The translations under genes were made by a program, and so were the position numbers. A stretch of DNA of 64,000 bases, taken from Streptomyces sp. NBC_00306 (GTDB taxonomy: Bacteria > Actinomycetota > Actinomycetes > Streptomycetales > Streptomycetaceae). The stretch's first letter is position 1. Each line of letters starts with the position of its first letter. Positions 33,871 to 41,405 of this stretch are shown here, piece after piece. The notes below the pieces were generated by a model that was given only the letters and a program-made list of their open reading frames with translations, did no database searches and was not told where the DNA came from. Location: positions 930,001-994,000 of the forward strand of contig NZ_CP108032.1 of assembly GCF_036169555.1 (NCBI RefSeq). The letters are read 5' to 3'.

Positions 33871-35111
33871 ATCGTCTCCTTCGGCTGCACGGGAAGGACG
33901 GCCCGGACGCGGAACCCGCCGTCGGCGCGCGGACCCGCCTCGATCGTGCCACCCAGCGCGGCGGCCCGCTCCCGCATTCCCGCCAGCCCGTTGCCGCTCC
34001 CGCCTGCCTCGGAGCCGGTGGCCGGTCCGTCGTCGTCGATGCGGAGGTCGAGCCGGCCGGGCGCGTAGGCGATCCGCACCCGCGCGGCGCGCGAACCCGA
34101 GTGCCGCACCACGTTGGTGAGGCCTTCCTGCACGATCCGGAAGGCCGCGAGATCGGTACCGGGCGACAGCGGGATCGGCGTCCCCTCCGTCTCGATCTCC
34201 ACGGTGAGGCCGGCGCTCGCGGCCTGGTCGACGAGTTCGGGGAGCCGGTCGAGTCCCGGAGCCGGTGCACGCGGGGCGTCTCCGGGCGTACGCAGCGTGT
34301 CCAGCACCTGACGGACCTCGCCCAACGCCTCCTTGCTGGCCGCCTTGATGGTGGTGAGTGCGGTCCGTGCCTGCTCGGGGTCGGAGTCGAGGAGCGCGAG
34401 ACCGACACCCGCCTGGACGTTGATGACCGAGATCGAGTGCGCGAGCACGTCGTGCAGTTCGCGCGCGATGCGCAGCCGCTCCTCGTCGGCGCGGCGCTTC
34501 TCGGCGGCCGCCCGCTCCACGCGCTCGCGTGCCCAGACCTCGCGCCGGACGCGGACGAGCTCCGAGGCGGCGAGGATAGCCACCACCCAGGCGGCGATCA
34601 CCAGTTCCTGCCCCCACGGCGCCGCGTCGTCCTTGCCCGGGGGCAGATACCGGTAGAGCCAGTGCGCGACGAGCAGATGCCCGGCCCACAGCCCTCCGAC
34701 GGCCCACCAGGCCGCACGCCGGTGGCCGGAGGTCACCGCGGCGAAGGCGCCGACCGCGACGGAGATGAAGACCGGTCCGTACGGGTAGCCCAAAGCGAAG
34801 TAGACGAGGGTGACGGCGCAGACGCCGAAGACGGAGACGACGGGCCACCGGTTGCGGAGCAGCAGGACGGCCGGGCCCGCGAGCAGGAGGACGCGTGCGA
34901 GCGCGTCGAGACTCACCCGGTCCGGCTGGCCCATCGCGGCGTAGCGCGAGCCGACGAACACGAAGACGGCGAGGGCCAGGGTCGAAGGCCAGGGAATCAC
35001 CTGAGCGTTGCGGCGCGCCTCCCACAGACGCAACGGTGGTGGCGGTTCTCCCCCCGGACGCCGCACCCAGGGGGGACCGCCGCCCCGGGCACGCGTGTGC
35101 TGCTCATCCAT
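33867..35111 (-). CDS. Sensor histidine kinase (HisKA_3, NarL-type partner)
   Basis: Protein of 414 aa starting at ATG 35111. Four to six membrane helices (about residues 40-180) have very short extracytoplasmic loops, so the signal is probably sensed in or at the membrane. A coiled-coil linker (residues about 185-210) leads to the HisKA_3 phosphoacceptor His220 in RIARELHDVLAHSISV. The HATPase has N-box IVQEGLTNVVRHS, DDDGP and a G-rich GNGLAGMRERAAALGG. It phosphorylates the adjacent response regulator. Kinases of this class often control ABC exporters; the nearest such exporter with a similar promoter palindrome is at 22.4-26.1 kb. Confidence 0.95.
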   Translation of the reverse strand: MDEQHTRARGGGPPWVRRPGGEPPPPLRLWEARRNAQVIPWPSTLALAVFVFVGSRYAAMGQPDRVSLDALARVLLLAGPAVLLLRNRWPVVSVFGVCAVTLVYFALGYPYGPVFISVAVGAFAAVTSGHRRAAWWAVGGLWAGHLLVAHWLYRYLPPGKDDAAPWGQELVIAAWVVAILAASELVRVRREVWARERVERAAAEKRRADEERLRIARELHDVLAHSISVINVQAGVGLALLDSDPEQARTALTTIKAASKEALGEVRQVLDTLRTPGDAPRAPAPGLDRLPELVDQAASAGLTVEIETEGTPIPLSPGTDLAAFRIVQEGLTNVVRHSGSRAARVRIAYAPGRLDLRIDDDGPATGSEAGGSGNGLAGMRERAAALGGTIEAGPRADGGFRVRAVLPVQPKETM

Positions 35112-35169
35112 ACGGCCACGCTAGACGCGCACCGGGCCGCGGGGCGTCAGCCGGGCGTGGCGATCAGGA

Positions 35170-35187
35170 GTACTCCCTGGGGAGTAC
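35170..35187. promoter_or_regulatory. 18-bp perfect palindrome GTACTCC-CTGG-GGAGTAC
   Basis: Perfect 7-bp arms with a 4-nt centre, 59 bp upstream of the histidine kinase start. Its position and symmetry suit a LuxR-type response regulator dimer acting on its own operon. A related site lies at 26194-26211. Confidence 0.6.
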
Positions 35188-35247
35188 GGGAGGCGGGGGC
35201 GGGGCTTGTGGGTGGGGTGGGGGTGGTTCGTGGGGCGGGGGCGCGGG
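35188..35247 (+). other. G-tract-rich segment, possible G-quadruplex
   Basis: Within 60 bp the plus strand has about eight runs of three to five G separated by one to six bases. It lies between the TetR gene's 3' end and the kinase operon promoter, next to the palindrome. Confidence 0.45.
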
Positions 35248-35314
35248 CGGCGGCGCCGGGCGCGCGCTCCCCGCGGGCCGCGCCGAGGCCGACGTCGGCC
35301 CGTCCGCGTCAGGA

Positions 35315-36031
35315 TCAGGCTCCGGCGACCCGCGGGCTCCGCAGTCCGACTTCGTGCGCGAGGCGGGCCGCCGTGTGGGCGAAGAAGACGTCGCGTTCCT
35401 CGACGACACGGTTGAACTGGCCGAAGAGCTCGAAGGAGATGAGCCCGAACAGCTGGGACCAGGAGGCGACGAGGGCCACGACGACGGGCGCCGGCAGATC
35501 GGGGGCGATGTCGGCGGTGAGCCGGTCGGCCTCGGCGCGCAGCGCCTCCCCCAGCGGCGGGAGCGCCAGACCGTCGGCGCGGTGGGCGTCACGGGCGACC
35601 GAGATCAGGGCGAGGCCGACACGGGACGCGGGTCCGACGGTGTCCATGGGCGCGCTGTAGCCGGGCACCGGCGAGCCGTAGATCAGGGCGTACTCATGGG
35701 GGTGGTCGAGCGCCCACGTACGGATGGCGGAACAGACCGCGGTCCAGCGGGCGACGGGGTCGGCCGGTCCGGCGGCGGACGCACCGGCGAGCGCAGCCTC
35801 GGCGGCTGCACCCACCGCGTCGTAGGCGTCCACGATCAGGGCGGTCAGGAGATCGTCGCGGCTCGGGAAGTACCGGTAGAGGGCGGAGGAGACCATGCCC
35901 AGCTCACGGGCGACGGCGCGCAGCGACAGCTTCGAGGCGCCCTCGGCCGCGAGCTGCTTGCGCGCCTCGTCCTTGATGGCGGCGGTCACTTCGATACGGG
36001 CTCGTTCCCTGGCCCCACGGATCGTGGTCAT
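35315..36031 (-). CDS. TetR/AcrR family regulator
   Basis: Protein of 238 aa starting at ATG 36031. The N-terminal helix-turn-helix has ARKQLAAEGASKLSLRAVAR and ELGMVSSALYRYFPSRDDLL, the standard TetR pattern. The C-terminal domain (WALDHPHEYALIYGSPVPGY, then ELFGQFNRVVEERDVFF) is of the WHG type found in many actinobacterial TetR proteins. It is divergent from a deazaflavin-type oxidoreductase gene; the 184-bp gap has at least two copies of a GAGAGCA-N-TGCTCTC palindrome. It probably represses both genes and responds to an unknown small molecule. Confidence 0.92.
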   Translation of the reverse strand: MTTIRGARERARIEVTAAIKDEARKQLAAEGASKLSLRAVARELGMVSSALYRYFPSRDDLLTALIVDAYDAVGAAAEAALAGASAAGPADPVARWTAVCSAIRTWALDHPHEYALIYGSPVPGYSAPMDTVGPASRVGLALISVARDAHRADGLALPPLGEALRAEADRLTADIAPDLPAPVVVALVASWSQLFGLISFELFGQFNRVVEERDVFFAHTAARLAHEVGLRSPRVAGA

Positions 36032-36109
36032 GGGGCGCAGTCTCTCATGATTTGGAGCACTGCACTATTCCGAGAGCGCTGATCTGAATGGCGGGTCGTC
36101 GCCACTTTC

Positions 36110-36124
36110 GAGAGCACTGCTCTT
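36110..36124. promoter_or_regulatory. TetR operator copy 1
   Basis: GAGAGCA-C-TGCTCTT, an inverted repeat with one mismatch, 79 bp upstream of the TetR start codon. A weaker half-site pair (GGAGCACTGCACT) lies near 36054. Confidence 0.65.
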
Positions 36125-36162
36125 GCTTTGGATCGCCCCACGGGTGCACACTGCTCTTAAGC

Positions 36163-36177
36163 GAGAGCAGTGCTCTC
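36163..36177. promoter_or_regulatory. TetR operator copy 2
   Basis: GAGAGCA-G-TGCTCTC, a perfect 15-bp palindrome 39 bp upstream of the oxidoreductase start; a CTGCTCTTAAG half-site lies just before it (36151-36161). Confidence 0.75.
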
Positions 36178-36215
36178 GATACCGAGCACCACACCATGCG
36201 AACCCGAGGACCGTC

Positions 36216-36665
36216 ATGTCGCAGACGCACTACATCAAGCCCGGCCGCCTCGACACCATCATCAACGGCTCGATCGCCTGGCTCGCCCGCCGGGGCATCA
36301 GCCTCATGGGCACCGCGGAGCTCTCCGTCCGCGGCCGTACGAGCGGTGAATGGAGAAGCATCCCGGTCAACCCCCTCCCCTACGAGGGCGGGCCCTATCT
36401 GATCTCCGCCCGCGGCCACTCGCAGTGGGTGCGCAATCTGCGGGCCGCCGGCGGTGGCCGCCTGCAGCTCGGCCGCAAGACCCAGCACTTCACCGCCGTC
36501 GAGCTCGCCGACGAGGAGAAGCCCACCCTGCTCCGTACGTACCTCGAGCGCTGGGGCTGGGAGGTCGGACGCTTCTTCGGCGACGTGAACGCCAAGTCCA
36601 CGGACGAGGAGCTGCTCGCCGCGGCCCACAAGCACCCGGTCTTCCGGCTCACCGTGACCGACTGA
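36216..36665 (+). CDS. Nitroreductase family deazaflavin (F420)-dependent oxidoreductase
   Basis: Protein of 149 aa starting at ATG 36216 with GAGGA 6 nt upstream. It follows the DDN-like split-barrel pattern: TAELSVRGRTSGEWRSIPVN, GPYLISARGHSQWVRNLRAA, then LQLGRKTQHFTAVEL and VFRLTVTD at the end. Related mycobacterial proteins use coenzyme F420 to reduce quinones or nitro compounds and protect against oxidative stress; others bind heme or fatty acids. The divergent TetR gene and shared palindromes suggest induction by its substrate. It is slightly shorter than average but complete. Confidence 0.87.
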   Translation: MSQTHYIKPGRLDTIINGSIAWLARRGISLMGTAELSVRGRTSGEWRSIPVNPLPYEGGPYLISARGHSQWVRNLRAAGGGRLQLGRKTQHFTAVELADEEKPTLLRTYLERWGWEVGRFFGDVNAKSTDEELLAAAHKHPVFRLTVTD

Positions 36666-36783
36666 GCCGGGGCGCCCCCGTCGGGACCGGAGTTCGCGTG
36701 CCGCGTCCGCCCGCGCTAGGACATCCACAGAACCGGCGCTCCGGCGCACCACCGGCGCCGGCCCGAACACCGTCAGAACCCGG

Positions 36784-36935
36784 GCGCGGCACCGCCGGAA
36801 CCGCGCCACCGCCGGAACCCCCAGCGCGCCACCGCCGGAACCCCAAGCGCGGCACCGCCGAACTCGGCCGCCGTACCGCCAGAGCCCACCCATGCCGGAA
36901 TTCGGCCGCCGTACCGCCGCAGCCCACCAACGCCG
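36784..36935. repeat. Composite tandem repeat downstream of the FAD reductase gene
   Basis: About four 19-23-bp units built on GCGCCACCGCCGGAACCCC (36784-36864) run into two 38-bp units, 36860-36897 and 36898-36935, each beginning GAAYTCGGCCGCCGTACCGC. The array ends 7 bp from the stop of the geranylgeranyl-reductase-like gene. Confidence 0.75.
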
Positions 36936-36941
36936 GAGCCG

Positions 36942-38210
36942 TCAGCCCCCGCGCCGGTCCAGCGCCTCCAGCGCCCGCCGGGCCATCCCGTTCGTCCGCA
37001 CGATGCCGGCGAGCGTCGTCGAACCGCGGGTGATGTCCGCGAACGCCTTCCACGCCGGACGGAAGCCGCTGATGGCCGCGTGCAGCAGCCCGGGACGGCG
37101 CTCGAAGATCTTCAGCATCAGCCGTCCGACGCCCATCTCGACACCGAGACCGGCCTTGATCGCGAAGGCGTAGTTCAGCGCCTGGCGGCGGGCGTCCACG
37201 GCGTCGTGGGCCTCCGAGATCCGTACCGCCCACTCCCCCGCGAGCCGGCCCGAGCGCAGCGCGAAGGAGATCCCCTCGCGGGTCCACGGCTCCAGCAGCC
37301 CTGCCGCGTCGCCGCACACCAGCACCCGGCCCCGGGACAGCGGTGAGTCGTCGCTGCGGCACCGGGTGAGGTGTCCGGAGGAGATCGAGGGTTCGAAGCC
37401 GGCGAGTCCCAGCCGGGCGATGAAGTCCTCCAGATAGCGCTTGGTCGCCGCGCCCTCTCCGCGGGCCGAGATCACGCCGACGGTGAGCGTCTCCCCCTTG
37501 GGGAACACCCAGCCGTAGCTCCCCGGCATCGGGCCCCAGTCGATGAGCACCCGGCCCGCCCAGTCCTCCGCCACCGACGCGGGCACCGGGATCTCCGCCT
37601 CCAGGCCGAGATCCACCTGGTCGAGCTTCACACCGACATGCGCCCCTATGCGGCTGGCGCTGCCGTCGGCTCCCACGACCGCGCGGGTCAGGACGGTCTC
37701 GCCGTCCGACGTGACCACGGCGACCGTGCGCCGGTCGGGGACCGCGGGCCCGTGCTGCTCGACGCGGGAGACGGTGACGCCCGTGCGCAGAATCGCGCCC
37801 GCCTTCTGCGCCTGCTCGACCAGTCCGGCGTCGAACTCCGGCCGGTTGATCAGCCCGAAGAGCATCCTCCGGGACCGGCGCGTACGCGCCAGCTTGCCGT
37901 TCATCGAGAAGGTGACCGCGTGCACCCGGTCGAGCAGAGGCAGCTCGAAGCCGGGCGGCAGGCTGTCGCGCGAGGGGCCGATGATGCCGCCGCCGCAGGT
38001 CTTGTAGCGCGGCAGTTCGGCCTTCTCCAGCAGCAGCACCTGACGGCCGGCCACCGCCGCCGCGTATGCCGCCGATGCCCCCGCGGGCCCGGCGCCGACG
38101 ACGACCACGTCCCACACCGTCTCGTCGTGCTCCTGTGCTTCCCCTGCCCCGGTGACACCGTTCTCGCTGCTCACGATGTGGTTCTGCTCCCGATCCGACG
38201 CGTGCCCCAT
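36942..38210 (-). CDS. Geranylgeranyl reductase family FAD-dependent oxidoreductase
   Basis: Protein of 422 aa starting at ATG 38210 (an internal GTG at 38174 is possible). The Rossmann dinucleotide motif DVVVVGAGPAGASAAY lies at about residues 34-49; then YKTCGGGI, typical of geranylgeranyl reductases; a second FAD motif RAVVGADGSASRIGAHVG; and VLVCGDAAGLLEPWTREGIS near the C-terminal third. These enzymes reduce isoprenoid double bonds, for example in menaquinone side chains. Streptomycetes have several copies, so the substrate is open. It is divergent from the dipeptidase gene with 110 bp between. The 3' flank carries a tandem array. Confidence 0.87.
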   Translation of the reverse strand: MGHASDREQNHIVSSENGVTGAGEAQEHDETVWDVVVVGAGPAGASAAYAAAVAGRQVLLLEKAELPRYKTCGGGIIGPSRDSLPPGFELPLLDRVHAVTFSMNGKLARTRRSRRMLFGLINRPEFDAGLVEQAQKAGAILRTGVTVSRVEQHGPAVPDRRTVAVVTSDGETVLTRAVVGADGSASRIGAHVGVKLDQVDLGLEAEIPVPASVAEDWAGRVLIDWGPMPGSYGWVFPKGETLTVGVISARGEGAATKRYLEDFIARLGLAGFEPSISSGHLTRCRSDDSPLSRGRVLVCGDAAGLLEPWTREGISFALRSGRLAGEWAVRISEAHDAVDARRQALNYAFAIKAGLGVEMGVGRLMLKIFERRPGLLHAAISGFRPAWKAFADITRGSTTLAGIVRTNGMARRALEALDRRGG

Positions 38211-38320
38211 GCTCTCGACGGCATCCTACGGCGCGGTCACCCCACCACCGCTGTGGGAGGATCGGCCACGCATTTGCCGTACACACAGCACACAACGTCG
38301 CACCCACGAGGAGCGTGCCC

Positions 38321-39685
38321 ATGACCGCCGATCCGATAGCCGAGACCGTCGCATCCCTGCTGCCCCGCGCCAAGGCGGAGCTCACGGAGCTGGTGGCCTT
38401 CCCGTCGGTGGCGGATCCCGCGCAGTTCCCCCGGAGCGGGTGCGAGGCCGCGGCGAACTGGTGCGCCGACGCCCTGCGGTCCGAGGGTTTCCAGGACGTC
38501 GCCGTGCTCGACACCCCCGACGGCACCCAGTCGGTGTACGGGTACCTGCCCGGCCCGGCCGGTGCGCCCACCGTCCTGCTGTACGCGCACTACGACGTCC
38601 AGCCGCCGCTGGACCTCGACGCCTGGGTGACCCCGCCCTTCGAGCTGACCGAGCGCGACGGCCGCTGGTTCGGCCGCGGTGCCGCCGACTGCAAGGGCGG
38701 CTTCATCATGCATCTCCTCGCCCTGCGCGCCCTCAAGGCGAACGGCGGGGTGCCGGTGAACATCAAGGTGATCGTCGAGGGTTCGGAGGAGCAGGGCACG
38801 GGCGGGCTGGAGCAGTACGCCGAGGCTCACCCCGAGCTGCTGAGCGCCGACACCATCGTCATCGGCGACGCCGGCAACTTCCGTCTGGGGCTGCCGACGG
38901 TGACCGCCACCCTGCGCGGCATGACCCTGGTGCGTGTCCAGGTCGACACCCTCGAAGGCAATCTGCACTCCGGCCAGTTCGGCGGCGCCGCCCCGGACGC
39001 CCTGGCCGCGCTCATCCGCGTGCTGGACTCGCTGCGCGCCGAGGACGGCTCGACGACAGTGGACGGTCTGGCCGGCGAGGCGACGTGGGAGGGGCTTCAG
39101 TATCCGGAGGCCGACTTCCGCCGGGACGCCAAGGTGCTGGACGGCGTCGGGCTGATCGGTTCCGGATCGGTCGCGGACCGTATCTGGGCGCGCCCGGCCG
39201 TCACCGTCCTCGGCATCGACTGCCCGCCCGTCGTGGGCGCGACGCCGTCCGTGCAGGCGGGCGCTCGCGCGCTGATCAGTCTGCGGGTGCCGCCTGGCCA
39301 GGACGCGGCGCAGGCGACGAAGCTGCTGGCCGCGCATCTGGAGGCGCACACACCGTGGGGTGCTCGGGTCGTCGTGGAGCAGACCGGTCAGGGCCAGGCC
39401 TTCCAGGCGGACGTCTCCAGCCCGGCGTACGCGGCGATGGCCGACGCGATGCGGCTCGCCTACCCGGGTGAGGAGATGCAGACCGCCGGCATGGGCGGCT
39501 CCATCCCGCTCTGCAACACGCTCGCCGCGCTGTACCCGGAGTCGGAGATCCTGCTGATCGGGCTGAGCGAGCCGGAGGCGCAGATCCACGCGGTGAACGA
39601 GTCCGTGTCGCCCGAGGAACTGGAGCGGCTGTCCGTCGCCGAGGCGCACTTCCTCGTCAACTACGCGGCGTCCAAGCAGGGCTGA
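38321..39685 (+). CDS. M20 family dipeptidase
   Basis: Protein of 454 aa. The ATG at 38321 is used because GAGGAG lies 7 nt upstream; a GTG at 38315 is too close to it. Metal ligands are His90 in YAHYDVQPP, Asp123 in GAADCKGG, the Glu pair at 156-157 in EGSEEQGTGG, an Asp in IGDAGN and His in QIHAVNES. The dimerisation (lid) domain lies in the middle. The family removes N-terminal residues from di- and tripeptides in the cytosol, using two zinc ions. The sequence agrees with the carnosinase/CNDP-like branch. A strong terminator follows. Confidence 0.92.
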   Translation: MTADPIAETVASLLPRAKAELTELVAFPSVADPAQFPRSGCEAAANWCADALRSEGFQDVAVLDTPDGTQSVYGYLPGPAGAPTVLLYAHYDVQPPLDLDAWVTPPFELTERDGRWFGRGAADCKGGFIMHLLALRALKANGGVPVNIKVIVEGSEEQGTGGLEQYAEAHPELLSADTIVIGDAGNFRLGLPTVTATLRGMTLVRVQVDTLEGNLHSGQFGGAAPDALAALIRVLDSLRAEDGSTTVDGLAGEATWEGLQYPEADFRRDAKVLDGVGLIGSGSVADRIWARPAVTVLGIDCPPVVGATPSVQAGARALISLRVPPGQDAAQATKLLAAHLEAHTPWGARVVVEQTGQGQAFQADVSSPAYAAMADAMRLAYPGEEMQTAGMGGSIPLCNTLAALYPESEILLIGLSEPEAQIHAVNESVSPEELERLSVAEAHFLVNYAASKQG

Positions 39686-39696
39686 GCCGGTGGGAT

Positions 39697-39728
39697 CCGG
39701 CGGCTTCCGCACGCAGCGAAGCCGCCGG
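39697..39728 (+). terminator. Bidirectional terminator after the dipeptidase gene
   Basis: Perfect 11-bp arms CCGGCGGCTTC / GAAGCCGCCGG with a 10-nt loop, 11 bp after the stop and between two convergent genes. Confidence 0.8.
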
Positions 39729-39735
39729 GTCCCCG

Positions 39736-39771
39736 GTGCCGCACTCCCGTGCCGCACTCCTGTGCCGCGCC
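39736..39771. repeat. 13-bp tandem repeat GTGCCGCACTCCN
   Basis: Two full units and a partial third lie between the terminator and the end of the TmrB-Nudix gene. Confidence 0.7.
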
Positions 39772-39790
39772 ACAGGCGCCGTGCGGAAGA

Positions 39791-40825
39791 TCAGCCGACG
39801 GGAACGCCCGCTTCCAGGTTCAGCACCGTCCCCCGCTCGCGCGCCCGCAGGGCCCAGCGCAGCCGCTCGTAACGAGTGGGCGGCAGCAGGTGGGCGGCCT
39901 CCTGTTCGCCCACGAAGCGCCAGCCGCGCAGCTCGGACCCGGGCAGCAGGACCCGTCCGGCCACCCGGCCCTGCAGCCGTCCGCCGTCGAAGAGCAGCCG
40001 CAGCCCGCCGTACCCGGGCGGCCTCGGCGGCTCCCAGTCGACCACCAGCAGGCTGGGCACCCGGTCGAGTTGGATGCCGAGCTCTTCCTCGACCTCGCGC
40101 ATCCCGGCCTGCGCGGGAGCCTCGCCGCGCTCCACGACACCGCCGGGGAACTCCCAGCCCGGCTTGTAGGTGGGGTCGACGAGGAGCACCCGGTCCTCCT
40201 CGTCGAAGAGCAGCACACCGGCGGCCAGCGTCTCGGCTGTCGGTTCCGGGGTCTGCACGATCTCGCAGACCGGGGCCTCACCACTGCTGACCGCGTCGGC
40301 GATCCGCTGCGCCGTGCTGCGGGGGTCCAGGCTGCCGTTGTCGACGACCAGCGCGTCCTCGCGGATCCAGTCGAGGGCCGCGAGGTACGGCTCGATGTGG
40401 TCGAGGGCCCACTGCCGGACCCGCTGCTCGGCATCCGGTATGTCCGGCTCTTCGCGGGTGGCTATCCGCTCGCGCAGGATCGTTTCATCCGGGCGGAGAA
40501 GCACATGCCGGACCGGGATCCGACGGGACGCGAGGCCGCCGAAGATCTCGTCGCGGTACTCCTGTCGCAGGAGCGTCATGGGCACCACGAGAACACCGCC
40601 GAGCTCGGCGAGCACGGCCGCCGCGGTGTCCACGACGAGCCGCCGCCAGATCGGCAGGTCCTGGTAGTCGCTCACCTCGGCGAGCCGCTTCGGCGGCAGC
40701 AGCCGGCGGAGTCCGCCGCCGGTGAGTTCGGGGTCGTACAGCGTGCTGTTCGGGATCAGGTCGATCAGTTCGCGCGCGGTGGTGGTCTTGCCCGCTCCGA
40801 ACGCACCGTTGACCCAGACGATCAC
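39791..40825 (-). CDS. TmrB-like ATP-binding protein fused to a Nudix domain
   Basis: Protein of 344 aa from a GTG at 40825 with AGGGGG just upstream. The N-terminal 200 residues start VIVWVNGAFGAGKTTTAREL with a P-loop at 7-15 and continue with YDPELTGGGLRRLLPP, WRRLVVDTAAAVL and VVPMTLLRQEYRDEIFGGL, closely like the ATP-binding tunicamycin resistance protein TmrB. The C-terminal part (about 205-340) is a Nudix domain with a perfect box: GGVVERGE at 228-235 and REVEEELGI at 243-251. TmrB binds tunicamycin; whether this protein protects against a nucleoside-like compound or handles nucleotides is unknown. Its ribosome binding site can pair with an upstream sequence (40888-40896). Confidence 0.85.
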   Translation of the reverse strand: MIVWVNGAFGAGKTTTARELIDLIPNSTLYDPELTGGGLRRLLPPKRLAEVSDYQDLPIWRRLVVDTAAAVLAELGGVLVVPMTLLRQEYRDEIFGGLASRRIPVRHVLLRPDETILRERIATREEPDIPDAEQRVRQWALDHIEPYLAALDWIREDALVVDNGSLDPRSTAQRIADAVSSGEAPVCEIVQTPEPTAETLAAGVLLFDEEDRVLLVDPTYKPGWEFPGGVVERGEAPAQAGMREVEEELGIQLDRVPSLLVVDWEPPRPPGYGGLRLLFDGGRLQGRVAGRVLLPGSELRGWRFVGEQEAAHLLPPTRYERLRWALRARERGTVLNLEAGVPVG

Positions 40826-40896
40826 GGTTCCCCCTCTTCCGTAGCCCACTGTGGATTGCCCGCAACACCCTGCCACGGAAACGCGTGGGGGGAACC
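40826..40896 (-). promoter_or_regulatory. Candidate leader RNA masking the ribosome binding site
   Basis: In the mRNA of the TmrB-Nudix gene, GGUUCCCCC (from 40896-40888) is perfectly complementary to GGGGGAACC (from 40834-40826), which contains the ribosome binding site and touches the start codon. A nested 6-bp pair, UUCCGU (40880-40875) with ACGGAA (40842-40837), stacks inside. The two helices could form one long hairpin blocking translation. Confidence 0.5.
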
Positions 40897-41056
40897 GGGA
40901 GCCTGATCGCGGACGCAACTGTGTCCGTGCTGTTGCCCATTCGCGGCCACCGCACGACGGCGGGCCGCGTCTCACCCTACGAAGCGAAAGCTGCGCCCGG
41001 CCGTGACATGGGGCGGCGGAGCGTCGTTGGAGCTGCAGAGACAGAGGGGGTGCGCG

Positions 41057-41233
41057 ATGCGCCGTACGGTACTGGAGTGGTTCCCCGCCGGGGGCCCGCG
41101 AGGCAGCTGGCCCGCGGAGGAGTTCGCCCGCCAGCGCCGTGACGAGGGCCAGCCGGCCGAGGTCGTGATGGACCTCGAGTCGGACGCGTTCCTGGTGATC
41201 GTGACCCAGCACTCCGCGGACGCGGTGACCTGA
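41057..41233 (+). CDS. Small conserved hypothetical protein
   Basis: Protein of 58 aa starting at ATG 41057 with AGAGGGGG about 8 nt upstream. Sequence features: WFPAGGPRGSWPAEEFARQR, an acidic middle (VVMDLESDAF) and LVIVTQHS near the end. It is soluble, of mixed charge, with no family I can name. Codon use (third-position G or C) and the ribosome binding site support it as a real gene. Nothing is known of its role; it lies between the divergent TmrB-Nudix gene and a convergent membrane protein. Confidence 0.6.
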   Translation: MRRTVLEWFPAGGPRGSWPAEEFARQRRDEGQPAEVVMDLESDAFLVIVTQHSADAVT

Positions 41234-41364
41234 CGGGTGGTCGTGACCCTGTCGCTGCGGCGGCGGGGCGCGCTCTGCATCGCGCCTGCCGCGCGAGCCG
41301 ATGCCCAGGGTGGCCTCTTCGCCCGGCAGTCAGCCGTGCCGACCGCTCAGCGGGACACGCAGAC

Positions 41365-41391
41365 GCGGCCCCAGCCGCAAGCCGGGGCCGC
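41365..41391 (-). terminator. Terminator of the first envelope-protein gene
   Basis: GCGGCCCC / GGGGCCGC, an 8-bp perfect stem with an 11-nt loop, 15 bp downstream of the minus-strand stop at 41406. Confidence 0.7.
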
Positions 41392-41405
41392 GATGCGCGG
41401 TGAGA

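Noticed and set aside
33205..35025. Single long frame spanning the response regulator and part of the kinase
   Set aside because: The upstream part is a shadow of the kinase gene; the GTG at 33870 with GTGA overlap is the real start.
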